Positions 8,694 through 17,085 of a stretch of DNA of 64,000 nt are shown one piece after another. How positions within the stretch are numbered: position 1 is the stretch's first letter; every line of letters starts with the position of its first letter. The translations under genes were made by a program, and so were the position numbers. The stretch is taken from positions 1 to 64,000 of the forward strand of contig JBBQNN010000015.1 in the NCBI GenBank assembly GCA_038329965.1, read 5' to 3'. Source of the DNA: QHCA01 sp003244095 (GTDB lineage: Bacteria > Actinomycetota > Actinomycetes > Mycobacteriales > QHCA01). The notes beneath the pieces were generated by a model, which made no database searches, was not told where the DNA came from, and saw only the letters and a list, made by a program, of their open reading frames with translations.

Positions 8694-9077
8694 TCAGACC
8701 TCCTCCTCCTGGATGTGCTCGAAGACATCCGCGTTCGTCTCTTGTTGCCACTCGGGGAGCTGGTCCCAATCCGCGATGTACGCCGGTTTGGGATCTCGAA
8801 TGTGTTTGTAGATTTGGCCGATCCAGCAGAGAGCGACGAAACGACCCTTCTGCGGCCGGGTGAGCTTAGCCGTCTTGCCGTCAGTTATGTCGATAAAGGC
8901 GCGCACCTGATCGTAGACAGCGGTTGCGCTCTCACGCTCCCACTCCGGCGTGTCATTCCACGGCGTGATGTAGCTGGCCTTCGGCTCGCCGGGATAATGC
9001 TGCTTGACGCCAGCTATCCACGCCTCGCGGAAGACTCGTCCTCGTTCCTCCTGCAATGTGATTCTCCTTATCGTCAC
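8694..9077 (-). CDS. hypothetical protein with internal duplication
   Basis: A 127-aa soluble protein of unknown function, rich in W, E and K. It contains two copies of a roughly 50-aa unit. Unit 1 (about 12-62) has EAWIAGVKQHY, then ASYITPWNDTPEWERESAT, then VYDQVRAFI. Unit 2 (about 80-124) has ALCWIGQIYKHI, then AYIADWDQLPEWQQETN, then VFEHI. Shared positions are the W-I pair, Y-I-x-x-W, L/T-P-E-W and a final F/Y-x-x-I. The ATG (9077) has no obvious strong RBS. I do not recognise the family. It is flanked by a broken gene on its upstream side. Confidence 0.6.
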   Translation of the reverse strand: MTIRRITLQEERGRVFREAWIAGVKQHYPGEPKASYITPWNDTPEWERESATAVYDQVRAFIDITDGKTAKLTRPQKGRFVALCWIGQIYKHIRDPKPAYIADWDQLPEWQQETNADVFEHIQEEEV

Positions 9078-9150
9078 TAGACGGACACTCTCGTAACGGT
9101 CGCAATCTCCTTATGGACCCGGCGGACGCGCCGGTCATTGAGGAATGGCG

Positions 9151-9679
9151 TCAGTTGCGTTTGGAGACCGAGCAGTTTGCGGCCGATGACGCCTGAGTGG
9201 GTCTGTCGGGCCGTCTCCAGAGCCACGTCAGCGTAGATAGAGCCTCGCGGGGTTGCTCAATGTCCCAGAACTCGGGCGAAACGTTCGGAGCCTCCCCGTA
9301 GTACGGCGAGTCGCTTCTCACATGAGTTGCACAATCCACCAACGTGGTCGCGAGCAAGGCGCGTGCCACACCGGCTGAAACGTGGACGTGTGGAAGCACG
9401 GTGTCGGTCTCCGGGTCGTAGGCCAGCGTGCCTCCTCCGAATGCTTCTGCGGCTTCGAGGTAGACCTTCGTCCATACCGGCGCATCGAGGTTCTCGAGTT
9501 TCTGACAGCTACCGACCAACTCGACATCACGCATGCCCGCGATGAACATCGGGATGTAGCCCTGCCGGACGTTGTGGGCGCGACAGAAGTCACTCAAGGC
9601 GGCGTAGAAAGTTTTCGCCGTGGTCAAAGTTGACGCCGAAGGTTCGGCCGATGGTGAGTTCGCTGGGTCGCAAGGGCAA
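9151..9679 (-). pseudogene. PPC/DUF296-domain gene, frameshifted
   Basis: The frame reads RPSELTIGRTFGVNFDHGENF from about 9670, then shifts by one base near 9607 to YAALSDFCRAHNVRQGYIPMFIAG and on to HVHVSAG. Together these follow the PPC (DUF296) fold seen in small actinobacterial proteins. After HVHVSAG the usual conserved C-terminal part (a GH-containing core strand) is not recognisable. A TTG at 9679 preceded by AAAGAGG would be the original start. The frameshift and the altered end argue that this is a dead gene; a sequencing slip at the TTTC run is the alternative. Confidence 0.55.
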
Positions 9680-10014
9680 TGCCTCTTTAATAGGTCTCGG
9701 TGCTACAGATTGCTGAGTTGTCCGACGTACCGACTGCGAGGTTCAGTCCGTCAACGGTGAGGAGCCTGCTGCGCGGCGCCGCCAGCCGGGTGAAGCGCCT
9801 GGTCGGCCTGGTAGTCGGGTACGCCCAGCTCGATCCCACGCGTCTTGAGCGCGACCAGCAGCCTCCGTGTCCTGGACCTGATCGAAGATCCGGCAGCCAG
9901 CAGCAGTAGGCACGTCCTCCAGCTTGACCTGAGCCGGCTCCATTCGCACGACATCGCGGTCCCTCCACGACCGGCAACCGCCATGACACTCCGAGGCCAT
10001 GCCACCCGTGTCGC
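9680..10014. other. no convincing gene
   Basis: A 335-bp gap between the broken PPC gene and the App1 gene. Short frames exist on the minus strand, for example reading KTRGIELGVPDYQADQAL, but none has a start, RBS and recognisable family together. It may hold an unrecognised remnant. Confidence 0.4.
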
Positions 10015-11040
10015 TCAATCCAGCAGTCCGCGCTCCCGGAAGGCGTCCAGCAGCCCGTTGCCGTCCGGGGCGCGGAGCACCCGGACCGACCGGCCCGCCC
10101 GGGCCGGGGACGAGGGCAACTCCGACAGCGGCTCGGGCGACCCGTGGGTCAGCACCTGCTCGGCCGGCGTCAGCTGGCGGATCGCCAGAACCCGTACCTT
10201 GTCCTGCGCAGCCTCCGCCGCCTCGTCGTAGATCTCAGGGTCGTGTTGCCCGTCATCACCCACCAGCACCCAGCCCAGCTGCGGGAGGCCGGTGATCAGC
10301 CGGCGGAGCTCTGCCCGCTTGTGCTCGCGACCGGAACGGAACCAGCCGTCCGCGGTCGGCCCCCAATCGGTCAGCAGGAGCGGCCCGGGGGGAAACCGGT
10401 GCCGGGTCAGGAAACCCTCGAGGGCCGGCGCGACGTTCCACGCACCGGTGGACAGGTAGGCGATGAAGCCGTCGTCGTCGGTGGCCAGCAGGGTACGGAG
10501 GAAATGTGCCATCCCAGGCACCGCCCGCCGGCTGGTCTCGTGTCGGACGAAGGTGTTCCAGAAGGCGAGCAGCGGCCTCGGCAGCGCGGTGATCATAACC
10601 GTGTCGTCGATGTCGCACACCACGCCGAGTGTCGCGTCCGGGCCGACGACGCGCAGCGGCGCCACTGCGGGCGGCGACCCCTCGGCGGACAGTCGCATCG
10701 TGGTCCAGCCAGGTGTGCACTCCGCCGGGACGGACGTGTCGACGTAACCCCCGCGTCCGCTGACGACCTCGTGGACGTGTTCGCCGATGATCACCGTGAC
10801 GCCGACGCCGGTGACCGGCGCGGACAGGAAGCGGCGCCAGCCGCGGCCGGATTCGACTTCGCGCCGGCGGGTACCCGGCGGGGTGAGCAGCACGCGGGCG
10901 AGGACGCGGACCGCCCCGCCGGTGCCGTAGCAGGTGTAGGGCAGCACCCGCACCCGCCAACCCCTGCGCCGCAGCAGGCGCTCGACCAAGGCGTCGATGC
11001 TGTCCTCGACCTGGGCGGAGCGGTGGATGCGAGTGGGCAC
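10015..11040 (-). CDS. App1-family (DUF2183) phosphatase
   Basis: A 341-aa protein with the C-terminal App1/DUF2183 domain, a HAD-like phosphatidate phosphatase domain. Its hallmarks are CDIDDTVMIT near residue 138 (nucleophile DxD), STGAWNVAP, LTDWGPT and the late LVGDDGQHDPEIY. The first 130 residues are a beta-rich region typical of bacterial members. The yeast homologue removes phosphate from phosphatidic acid; the role in bacteria is not settled. The start is GTG 11040. It stands alone between the broken region and pilT. Confidence 0.85.
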   Translation of the reverse strand: MPTRIHRSAQVEDSIDALVERLLRRRGWRVRVLPYTCYGTGGAVRVLARVLLTPPGTRRREVESGRGWRRFLSAPVTGVGVTVIIGEHVHEVVSGRGGYVDTSVPAECTPGWTTMRLSAEGSPPAVAPLRVVGPDATLGVVCDIDDTVMITALPRPLLAFWNTFVRHETSRRAVPGMAHFLRTLLATDDDGFIAYLSTGAWNVAPALEGFLTRHRFPPGPLLLTDWGPTADGWFRSGREHKRAELRRLITGLPQLGWVLVGDDGQHDPEIYDEAAEAAQDKVRVLAIRQLTPAEQVLTHGSPEPLSELPSSPARAGRSVRVLRAPDGNGLLDAFRERGLLD

Positions 11041-11115
11041 TCCCCTGTCTACCGCATCCCCTTCCGCAGGCTGGCAACTCGCTCTACTCGATGCCCACTC
11101 GCCTTACGGCCAAGC

Positions 11116-12207
11116 TCAGGCGACGAGGCCGAGCCGCCGCAGTTCCACGGTCAGGTCGTGCGGGGAGGTCGAGGCCACCAGCGCCGCGTCGAGGGTGATC
11201 ACCCCGTCGCGGACCAGCGTGACCAGGTGCTGGTCGAAGCTCTGCATCCCGTAGTAGCCGCCGTCGGCGATGAGACCGCCAATCGTCGAGGTCTTGTCGG
11301 GGTCGGCGATCGCGTCGGCGATCCGGCCGGTGTTGACGGCAATCTCCATGACGACGCACCGGCCCTCGCCGTCTGAGCGGGGCACCAGCCGTTGGCAGAT
11401 GATGCCGCGCAGCGCGCCGGCCAGCGACAGCCGTACCTGCTTCTGTTCGTGCGGGGGGAAGAAGTCGATGATCCGGTTGATCGTCTCCTGCGCATCGGTG
11501 GTGTGCAGGGTCGACATGACGAAGTGGCCGGTCTCGGCGGCGGCCAGGGCGGCCTTCACGGTCTCCATGTCGCGCATCTCGCCGACCAGGATCACGTCCG
11601 GGTCCTGCCGCATGGCGGCCCGCAGGGCGGTGCCGAAGTCCTCGGTGTCGACGCGTACCTCTCGCTGGTTGATCATCGCGAGCTTGTCGAAGTGCAGGAC
11701 CTCGATCGGGTCCTCGATGGTTACGACGTGGACCTCGCGCTCCTTGTTGACCAGGTCGACCATGCCGGCCAGCGTCGTCGTCTTGCCCGACCCGGTCGGG
11801 CCGGTGACCAGGACCAGGCCGCGCGGCTCCAGGGCGAGCGAGGCGAGGACCGGGGGCAGGCCCAGCTCGTCCAGCGGGATCGCACCGATGCTGACCCGGC
11901 GGAAGACCAGCCCGGCACTGCCACGGGCCCGGAAGGCGTTGACCCGGAATCGGCCGCAGTCCGGGATCGAGTACGCGAAGTCGGCCTCGTTGGTACGCCG
12001 GAAGATGTCGGCCAGGTCCGCACGCAGCACCTGGGCCACCATGTGCTCGGTATCGGCCGCGGTCAGCGAGCGCACCTGCAAGCGACGCAGCCGGCCGTCG
12101 ATACGGACGCGCGGAGGGGAGCCGACCTTGCAGTGCAGGTCCGATCCCGCGCATTCCACGAGCGCACGCAGGAAGGGCTCGATGCTCAGCAGCGTGTCGT
12201 CGCTCAC
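11116..12207 (-). CDS. pilT: PilT-type twitching ATPase
   Basis: A 363-aa hexameric secretion ATPase of the PilT subgroup, which retracts type IV pili. Walker A GPTGSGKTTT lies near residue 133; the Asp box VTIEDPIE, the Walker B-like DPDVILVGEMRD and the His box (HTTDAQETINRIIDFFP) are all present, including the PilT-typical AIRAAMRQDPD-like stretch. The start is GTG 12207. No pilin, pilB or pilC lies in the window, so the partner machine must be elsewhere if it exists. Confidence 0.9.
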   Translation of the reverse strand: MSDDTLLSIEPFLRALVECAGSDLHCKVGSPPRVRIDGRLRRLQVRSLTAADTEHMVAQVLRADLADIFRRTNEADFAYSIPDCGRFRVNAFRARGSAGLVFRRVSIGAIPLDELGLPPVLASLALEPRGLVLVTGPTGSGKTTTLAGMVDLVNKEREVHVVTIEDPIEVLHFDKLAMINQREVRVDTEDFGTALRAAMRQDPDVILVGEMRDMETVKAALAAAETGHFVMSTLHTTDAQETINRIIDFFPPHEQKQVRLSLAGALRGIICQRLVPRSDGEGRCVVMEIAVNTGRIADAIADPDKTSTIGGLIADGGYYGMQSFDQHLVTLVRDGVITLDAALVASTSPHDLTVELRRLGLVA

Positions 12208-12266
12208 GTTGTCAGACTTCGGCAGTCTCGCTGCCCCTCTTGACCGTGAGCGCCGATCGACTTGGC

Positions 12267-12482
12267 TCAGCTGACGGTGGCGATCAGGTCACCCTCCTGG
12301 ATGACGTCACCCTCGCTGACCGCCAGCAAGGTCACCGTACCGGTGGACTCGCTCAGCACCGGGATCTCCATCTTCATCGACTCGAGGATCACCAGGGTGT
12401 CACCGTCAGTGACCGAGTCGCCCTCGGCAACCATGACCTTCCAGACGTTGGCCACCATCTCGGCGCGGATCTCCACGGGCAT
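12267..12482 (-). CDS. small biotin carrier protein (TB7.3-like BCCP)
   Basis: A 71-aa single biotinyl domain, the same size as mycobacterial TB7.3. The biotin attachment motif ESMKMEIPV has its lysine near residue 41. It starts at ATG 12482 after a good AAAGGAG RBS. It lies 50 bp downstream of a biotin carboxylase gene on the same strand, so the two probably work as carrier and carboxylase. Biotin for it would come from the operon at 1.5-5.8 kb. Confidence 0.92.
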   Translation of the reverse strand: MPVEIRAEMVANVWKVMVAEGDSVTDGDTLVILESMKMEIPVLSESTGTVTLLAVSEGDVIQEGDLIATVS

Positions 12483-12532
12483 GGACGCTCCTTTCAGGGT
12501 GCACCGCTTCTCAAGCGACCGGTCCCATCCAA

Positions 12533-13891
12533 TCAGGCGCGCATCCGGCCGATCAGCCCGGTGTCGTAGGAGCCACGAGCGAAGCCCGTATCGGCGAGCA
12601 ACTCGGTGAAGAACGGCAGGTTGGACTTGGGCCCCTCGATCACGAAGGCCTCGACGGCGCCGGCCGCTCGCAGCAGGGCCCCCTCCCGGTCGGGCGCCCA
12701 GACGCAGAGCTTGGCCATCAGCGGGTCGTAGTACTGGGTGACGGTGTCGCCCGCGGCGTAACCGGCGTCCACCCGGATCCCCTTCCCCGCCGGCTGCTCC
12801 CAACGCCGGATCGTGCCGGGTGAGGGAAGGAAGCGGCGCGGGTCCTCGGCGTACACCCGGAACTCCAGGGCGTGCCCGCGCGCGACGGGCGGTGCGGCGC
12901 CGAACGTCGGGGGCTGCCTGGCGGCGATCCGCAACTGCTCCTCGACCAGATCGAGGCCGGTCACCAGCTCCGTCACCGGGTGCTCGACCTGCAACCGGGT
13001 GTTCATCTCGAGGAAGAAGAACTCGCCACCCTCAGCCGTGTCGACCAGGAACTCCACCGTGCCCGCGCCGCGATAGCCGATCGCCTCGCCGGCCCGCACG
13101 GCGGCCGCCAGCATGCGAGAACGAAGCCGGTCGTCGACCCCTGGCGATGGCGTCTCCTCGGCGACCTTCTGGTGCCGTCGCTGCACCGAGCAGTCCCGCT
13201 CGCCCAGCGCGACGACCCGGCCGTCGGCCAGCCCGAGGATCTGCACCTCGACATGCCGCGCCGCGGGTACGAACCGCTCGAGCAGGATCGCCGGGGAGCC
13301 GAAGAACCGCTCTGCGCGGGTGCGCGCCGTCTCGAACGCCCCGCGCAGCGCCGGCTCGTCGGCCACGACGGCCATGCCGATGCCGCCGCCCCCCGCCGAC
13401 GCCTTGACCATCAGCGGGTACCCGACCGCACCGGCCCTCGCCACCGCGTCGTCGAAGTCGGTGACCGCCTGGCGGGTACCCGGTGCGACGGGCACCCCGG
13501 CGTCGGACATCAGGTTGCGCGCCGCGATCTTGTCCCCCATCGCCTCGATCGACTCCGGCGTAGGCCCCACCCAGGTCAGGCCGGCCGCGCCGACCGCACT
13601 GGCGAAACCGGCGTTTTCGGACAGGAAGCCGTAGCCGGGATGCACCGCCTGCACGCCGGTCTCGCGGGCCGCCGCCAGGACCCGGTCGACGTCGAGGTAG
13701 GACTCCGCCGGAGCCGGCGGCCCGATCGGCACAGCCTCGTCGGCGACCCGCACGTGCAGCGCGCCCGCGTCAGCCTCCGAGTGCACGGCGACGGCCCGCA
13801 TGCCCAGACGCTGGACGGTACGGATGACGCGGACGGCGATCTCGCCGCGGTTGGCCACTAGCACACTGTCGAACACGGCGGTTCGCTCCAT
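12533..13891 (-). CDS. accC: biotin carboxylase subunit (AccC-type)
   Basis: A 452-aa biotin carboxylase without a fused carrier domain. The ATP-grasp glycine loop KASAGGGGIGM lies near residue 165, and EMNTRLQVEHPVTE carries the catalytic Glu/Arg/His set. The N-terminal VLVANRGEIAVRVIR is the pre-ATP-grasp signature. It carboxylates biotin on the small carrier encoded just downstream. No carboxyltransferase subunit is in the window, so whether acetyl-CoA or another acyl-CoA is the end substrate cannot be said. It starts at ATG 13891. Confidence 0.9.
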   Translation of the reverse strand: MERTAVFDSVLVANRGEIAVRVIRTVQRLGMRAVAVHSEADAGALHVRVADEAVPIGPPAPAESYLDVDRVLAAARETGVQAVHPGYGFLSENAGFASAVGAAGLTWVGPTPESIEAMGDKIAARNLMSDAGVPVAPGTRQAVTDFDDAVARAGAVGYPLMVKASAGGGGIGMAVVADEPALRGAFETARTRAERFFGSPAILLERFVPAARHVEVQILGLADGRVVALGERDCSVQRRHQKVAEETPSPGVDDRLRSRMLAAAVRAGEAIGYRGAGTVEFLVDTAEGGEFFFLEMNTRLQVEHPVTELVTGLDLVEEQLRIAARQPPTFGAAPPVARGHALEFRVYAEDPRRFLPSPGTIRRWEQPAGKGIRVDAGYAAGDTVTQYYDPLMAKLCVWAPDREGALLRAAGAVEAFVIEGPKSNLPFFTELLADTGFARGSYDTGLIGRMRA

Positions 13892-13924
13892 CCCCGGTCA
13901 CGGCAATTAGGGCACACTACCGGC

Positions 13925-14509
13925 GTGGGTCTCATCGTCTGTTCGATCGTCGTCGCGCTGGTGGCAGCACGGGTGGCCGGCGGGCGGCTGTCCTCCGTCG
14001 AGCAACTGCCGGTGCACGGGCTGTTGTTCCTGCTCGCGGCGCTCGGGGCCCTGATCATGGGTGTGGTCCTCGGCTGGGTCGGGTTGCCGGCCGGTCCACT
14101 GTTCGCCATGGCGCTGCTGCTAAGTGCCCTGCTCGTCGGGTTCTTCATACTGGTCAACCGCTCGGTGACCGGCACGGCCCTCATCGCGACGGGCCTGCTG
14201 CTCAACGCGCTGGTCGTCGGCCTCAACGCCGCCATGCCGGTGTCGGCCCACGCGGCCGCTCGCGCCGGAGCCGGTGCCATGGCCGACGAGCGGCACGAGG
14301 CGGCCGGCTCCCATACCCGGTTGCGCCTCCTCGGCGACGTCATCCCCGTGCCCCTGCCGCTGCATCCCGAGGTGGACAGCCTGGGTGACCTGTTGGCCGC
14401 CGCCGGCCTGGCCCAGCTGGTGTTCATGGCCATGCGGCCGGGGCGTCGGGAGGGCACGGACGACGAGGCCACCACTACCGACAACCAAGTGCTGGCCCCC
14501 AGCGACTGA
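13925..14509 (+). CDS. DUF5317 membrane protein
   Basis: A 194-aa membrane protein with about five hydrophobic segments, matching the DUF5317 pattern. The conserved extracytoplasmic-like loop reads LLGDVIPVPLPLHPEVDSLGDLL near residues 134-157, and the C-terminus is charged. It starts at GTG 13925, diverging from accC with a 33-bp gap. Function unknown. Confidence 0.75.
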   Translation: MGLIVCSIVVALVAARVAGGRLSSVEQLPVHGLLFLLAALGALIMGVVLGWVGLPAGPLFAMALLLSALLVGFFILVNRSVTGTALIATGLLLNALVVGLNAAMPVSAHAAARAGAGAMADERHEAAGSHTRLRLLGDVIPVPLPLHPEVDSLGDLLAAAGLAQLVFMAMRPGRREGTDDEATTTDNQVLAPSD

Positions 14510-14525
14510 TCGGCGCACGAGGCGC

Positions 14526-14786
14526 TCAGCCGTCGATACCCGCCTCGCGCAGCTTGCCGAGCACCTTCTCGCGCAATCCGTCAGGTGCGTGATCGTTGCG
14601 GCAGCAGCGGGCCACCAGGGTCTTCACCTCGGCCTCGATGCCGTACTCCCGCAGGCAGGGCCCGCACTCGTCGAGGTGCTCCTTGACCTTGGCGCGCTGC
14701 CCGCTCTCACACTCGCCGTCGAGGTAGAGGAACACCGATTCGAGGACGGTCCGGCAGTCGGTCGAATGAGGCTTGCCACAGCTCAT
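14526..14786 (-). CDS. rsrA: zinc anti-sigma factor RsrA/RshA
   Basis: An 86-aa ZAS-family anti-sigma factor. The zinc-binding HxxxCxxC motif is HLDECGPC (residues 37-44), with a further N-terminal Cys in STDC and a late CC pair. In S. coelicolor RsrA such cysteines form disulfides on oxidation and release the sigma factor. Its ATG overlaps the stop of the upstream sigma gene (ATGA), giving coupled synthesis of sigma and anti-sigma. Confidence 0.92.
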   Translation of the reverse strand: MSCGKPHSTDCRTVLESVFLYLDGECESGQRAKVKEHLDECGPCLREYGIEAEVKTLVARCCRNDHAPDGLREKVLGKLREAGIDG

Positions 14787-15577
14787 GACGACGACGCCTC
14801 CTCGATGACGCCTTCGTCGGCGGTGTCCGCCGCGCCGGCGGTGACATCGCCGCCGGGGCGGAGGACGCCGCGGTCGACGGCGTAGTGCTCGAGCATCTGG
14901 CGCAGGTTGCGGCGGCCGCGATGCAGGCGGGACATCACGGTGCCGATCGGCGTACCCATGATCTCGGCGATCTCCTTGTAGGCGAATCCCTCGACGTCGG
15001 CGAGATAGACGGCCATCCGGAACTCCTCGGGCAGCCGCTGCAGGGCGTCCTTGATGTCGGAGTCGGGCAGGTGATCGAGTGCCTCGGTCTCGGCCGACCG
15101 CAGGCCGCGCGACGTGTGCGACTCGGCCGCCGCGAGCTGCCAGTCCTCGATCTGCTCGGTCGGGCTCTGCAGTGGCTGGCGCTGCCGCTTGCGGTAGGAG
15201 TTGATGTAGCTGTTGGTCAGGATCCGGTAGAGCCACGCCTTGAGGTTGGTCCCCGGCTCGAACTGGTGGAAGGCCGAGAAGGCCTTCACGAACGTCTCCT
15301 GCACCAGATCCTCGGCATCGGCGGGGTTGCGGGTCATCCGCAGCGCCGCTGAGTAGAGCTGGTCGATGAAGGGCATAGCGTCGAACTCGAAGCGCGCTTT
15401 GCGCTCGTCGGTCGTTTCGGTGGCCCTTTCGTCGGACGAGCCTGGCACCGGCGCCACCTTTATCCCGGGGGAGGACTGCGGGGTCGAGCCTATCGCCCAA
15501 GGTTCCGTGGCCCCGAGCGGCGTCCAGGGTTGCCAGGTACGCGACGTGTCGGCTGCGGCGTGCGACGGGCCAGTCAT
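14783..15577 (-). CDS. sigR: ECF sigma factor SigR/SigH (redox stress)
   Basis: ECF sigma factor of the SigR/SigH group, controlling thiol-oxidative stress genes. Region 2 (MTRNPADAEDLVQETF, TNLKAWLYRILTN) and region 4 (LADVEGFAYKEIAEIMG) are intact. Starting at ATG 15577 it has 264 aa, with an extension of about 55 residues before the sigma domain. A GTG at 15457, in frame, would give a 224-aa form starting VAPVPGSSDE, close in length to S. coelicolor SigR. S. coelicolor is known to make a long unstable form (SigR') and a short stable form, so both starts may be used here. The long start overlaps the upstream hydrolase stop; the downstream rsrA start overlaps its stop. Confidence 0.92.
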   Translation of the reverse strand: MTGPSHAAADTSRTWQPWTPLGATEPWAIGSTPQSSPGIKVAPVPGSSDERATETTDERKARFEFDAMPFIDQLYSAALRMTRNPADAEDLVQETFVKAFSAFHQFEPGTNLKAWLYRILTNSYINSYRKRQRQPLQSPTEQIEDWQLAAAESHTSRGLRSAETEALDHLPDSDIKDALQRLPEEFRMAVYLADVEGFAYKEIAEIMGTPIGTVMSRLHRGRRNLRQMLEHYAVDRGVLRPGGDVTAGAADTADEGVIEEASSS

Positions 15578-16233
15578 GAATCCTCCGGACGAGCGTTGCT
15601 GACAGTGCCAACACCGCGACGCCCCGATTGTTTCCCTTCGACAACGCATCCGCTCAACCAGGCGGTGACCACCCCTGCCACCTGGGCCGCCTCCTTGCGC
15701 AGCGAGTGGTCCGCGCCGGGTACGACGTGCACGACCACGGCCCCACCGCCTTCGGGTACCCCGAACGGGTCGCGGTCACCGTTGACCACCAGGACGGGTA
15801 CGCCGGCCATCAGCAGCTCCGCGGCCCGGCTGCGCTCCGGGCGCTGGGGCGGGCGGAGCGGGAAGGCCAGCGCGACGACGGCGCCCGCGCCGCTGGCCGC
15901 AGCGGTACGGCAGGCCACCCGGCCGCCGCTGCTGCGTCCCCCGGTGGCCACCGGCAACCCCGGATAGCGACCCTTGAGCACCGCGATGACCGCCGTCCAC
16001 GCCTCGTCGAGGTACGCGGCCGGGGCGGGTGCCCGCCGCCCGGCAACCCGGTAGGGCTGTTCCACCCGGGCCACGACGGCGCCGATCGCCACCGCGGCGT
16101 CGCGTACCGCGAGCAGGTCAGGTGCCGCCACTCCCCCACCCGCACCGTGCCCGAGGACCAGCAGGAGCCGGGCCGCTGCCGACGGCTCGTCGAGGTGCAC
16201 CCTCGCGAGTCCGCGCGGCGTGGCGATCTCCAT
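15574..16233 (-). CDS. alpha/beta hydrolase (KANL3/Tex30-like)
   Basis: A 219-aa alpha/beta hydrolase. LGHGAGGGVAAPDL near residue 28 is the oxyanion loop, GGRSSGGRVAC near 97 the nucleophile elbow with Ser, VVNGDRDPFG supplies the acid, and GADHSL the His. The pattern resembles the Tex30/KANL3-like group often found beside sigR in actinobacteria. Substrate unknown. It starts at ATG 16233, 2 nt after the SRAP stop, and its stop overlaps the sigR long start, making a four-gene operon: SRAP, hydrolase, sigR, rsrA. Confidence 0.85.
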   Translation of the reverse strand: MEIATPRGLARVHLDEPSAAARLLLVLGHGAGGGVAAPDLLAVRDAAVAIGAVVARVEQPYRVAGRRAPAPAAYLDEAWTAVIAVLKGRYPGLPVATGGRSSGGRVACRTAAASGAGAVVALAFPLRPPQRPERSRAAELLMAGVPVLVVNGDRDPFGVPEGGGAVVVHVVPGADHSLRKEAAQVAGVVTAWLSGCVVEGKQSGRRGVGTVSNARPEDS

Positions 16234-16235
16234 GG

Positions 16236-16928
16236 TCAGAAGAGCGTCTGAGGCGCCGGGTCGGCCGCGTGGAAGGCGGTCAGGGCCGGGCCGTTGTTGG
16301 CGACGTTGCCCACCTCGGCCCCCACCGGACGCAGCTCCAGACCGGCCAGCAGGTGCGCCGGCGGCATGGCCACCAGCGCCGGTGGGTCGACCAGCTCGGG
16401 ATCGAGCCAGGAGGCCCACCGTGCGCGATCGACCACGACCGGCATCCGGTCGTGCACGCTCGCCAGCGCCCCGGTGGCCGTGGTGGTGACGATGGTGCAG
16501 GTCAGCAGCCCGGCGCGGCGTTCGTACAGGCCGGCGAAGGCGAGCAGCGACCCGTCAACAGGAGTGATGAAGTACGGCTGCCGCCCGGGCCGGTCGGCAG
16601 CCACCGCCCACTCGTACCACCCGTCGGCCGGGATGAGACACCGGCGCCAGCGCAGCGCGGAGCGGAAGGCCGGCCGCTGGGCGACCGTCTCGATCCGGGC
16701 GTTGATCCGCTTGGCCGCGTCCTTGCCGTCGGGTGCCCACGACGGCACGAGTCCCCAGGTGAGCACCCGCAGCTGCCGCACGCCGTACCGGACGAGAACG
16801 GCGTGTACCTCCTTGGTGGGCGCGACGTTGTAGTCGGCAGGCAGCACGTCATGGTCGGTGGCGTCCTCCGCCTCGAACTCGACGACCAGGTCATCTGGCC
16901 GGCGCGACGCCGCGTACCTCCCGCACAT
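16236..16928 (-). CDS. SRAP protein (abasic-site DNA-protein crosslink)
   Basis: A 230-aa SOS response-associated peptidase family protein (YedK/HMCES). Cys2 of MCGRYA is the residue that crosslinks to abasic sites in single-stranded DNA. Other family marks are YNVAPTKEV (conserved Asn), RINARIETV, CLIPADGWYEW (conserved Glu) and SVHDRMPVVV (conserved His). It is the first gene of the operon with the hydrolase, sigR and rsrA, so it may be co-expressed with the oxidative-stress switch. Confidence 0.93.
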   Translation of the reverse strand: MCGRYAASRRPDDLVVEFEAEDATDHDVLPADYNVAPTKEVHAVLVRYGVRQLRVLTWGLVPSWAPDGKDAAKRINARIETVAQRPAFRSALRWRRCLIPADGWYEWAVAADRPGRQPYFITPVDGSLLAFAGLYERRAGLLTCTIVTTTATGALASVHDRMPVVVDRARWASWLDPELVDPPALVAMPPAHLLAGLELRPVGAEVGNVANNGPALTAFHAADPAPQTLF

Positions 16929-16967
16929 GCGCCCAAGGTTCGCACGCCCGCCGCCGGCCGCCCACCC

Positions 16968-17029
16968 GACGACTTCCCGGAAGTCGCTGGACGGGGGGCG
17001 CCGAAAGTGACGACTTCCGGGAAAGCGCC
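16968..17029. repeat. dispersed palindromic repeat, copy A
   Basis: It contains GACGACTTCCCGGAAGTC, then about 17 bases, then GAAAGTGACGACTTCC and GGGAAAGCGCC. Copy B (36506-36582) has the same order: GACGACTTCCCGGAAG, spacer, GAAAGTGACGACTTCCCGG, GGGAAAGGCGCC. The core CTTCCCGGAAG is an 11-base palindrome. It sits in the divergent gap between the SRAP gene and aroA. It could be a REP-like element or a paired binding site. Confidence 0.75.
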
Positions 17030-17085
17030 GATATGTCGACCCGGGCGGAATGGGCGCACGGGTTGCGATGCGCGAGACTGTGCGC

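Noticed and set aside
8424..9080. Plus-strand frame covering the hypothetical at 8694-9077
   Set aside because: The minus-strand frame has an ordinary composition, an ATG and internal repeats; the plus frame has no likeness and overlaps bsaP.
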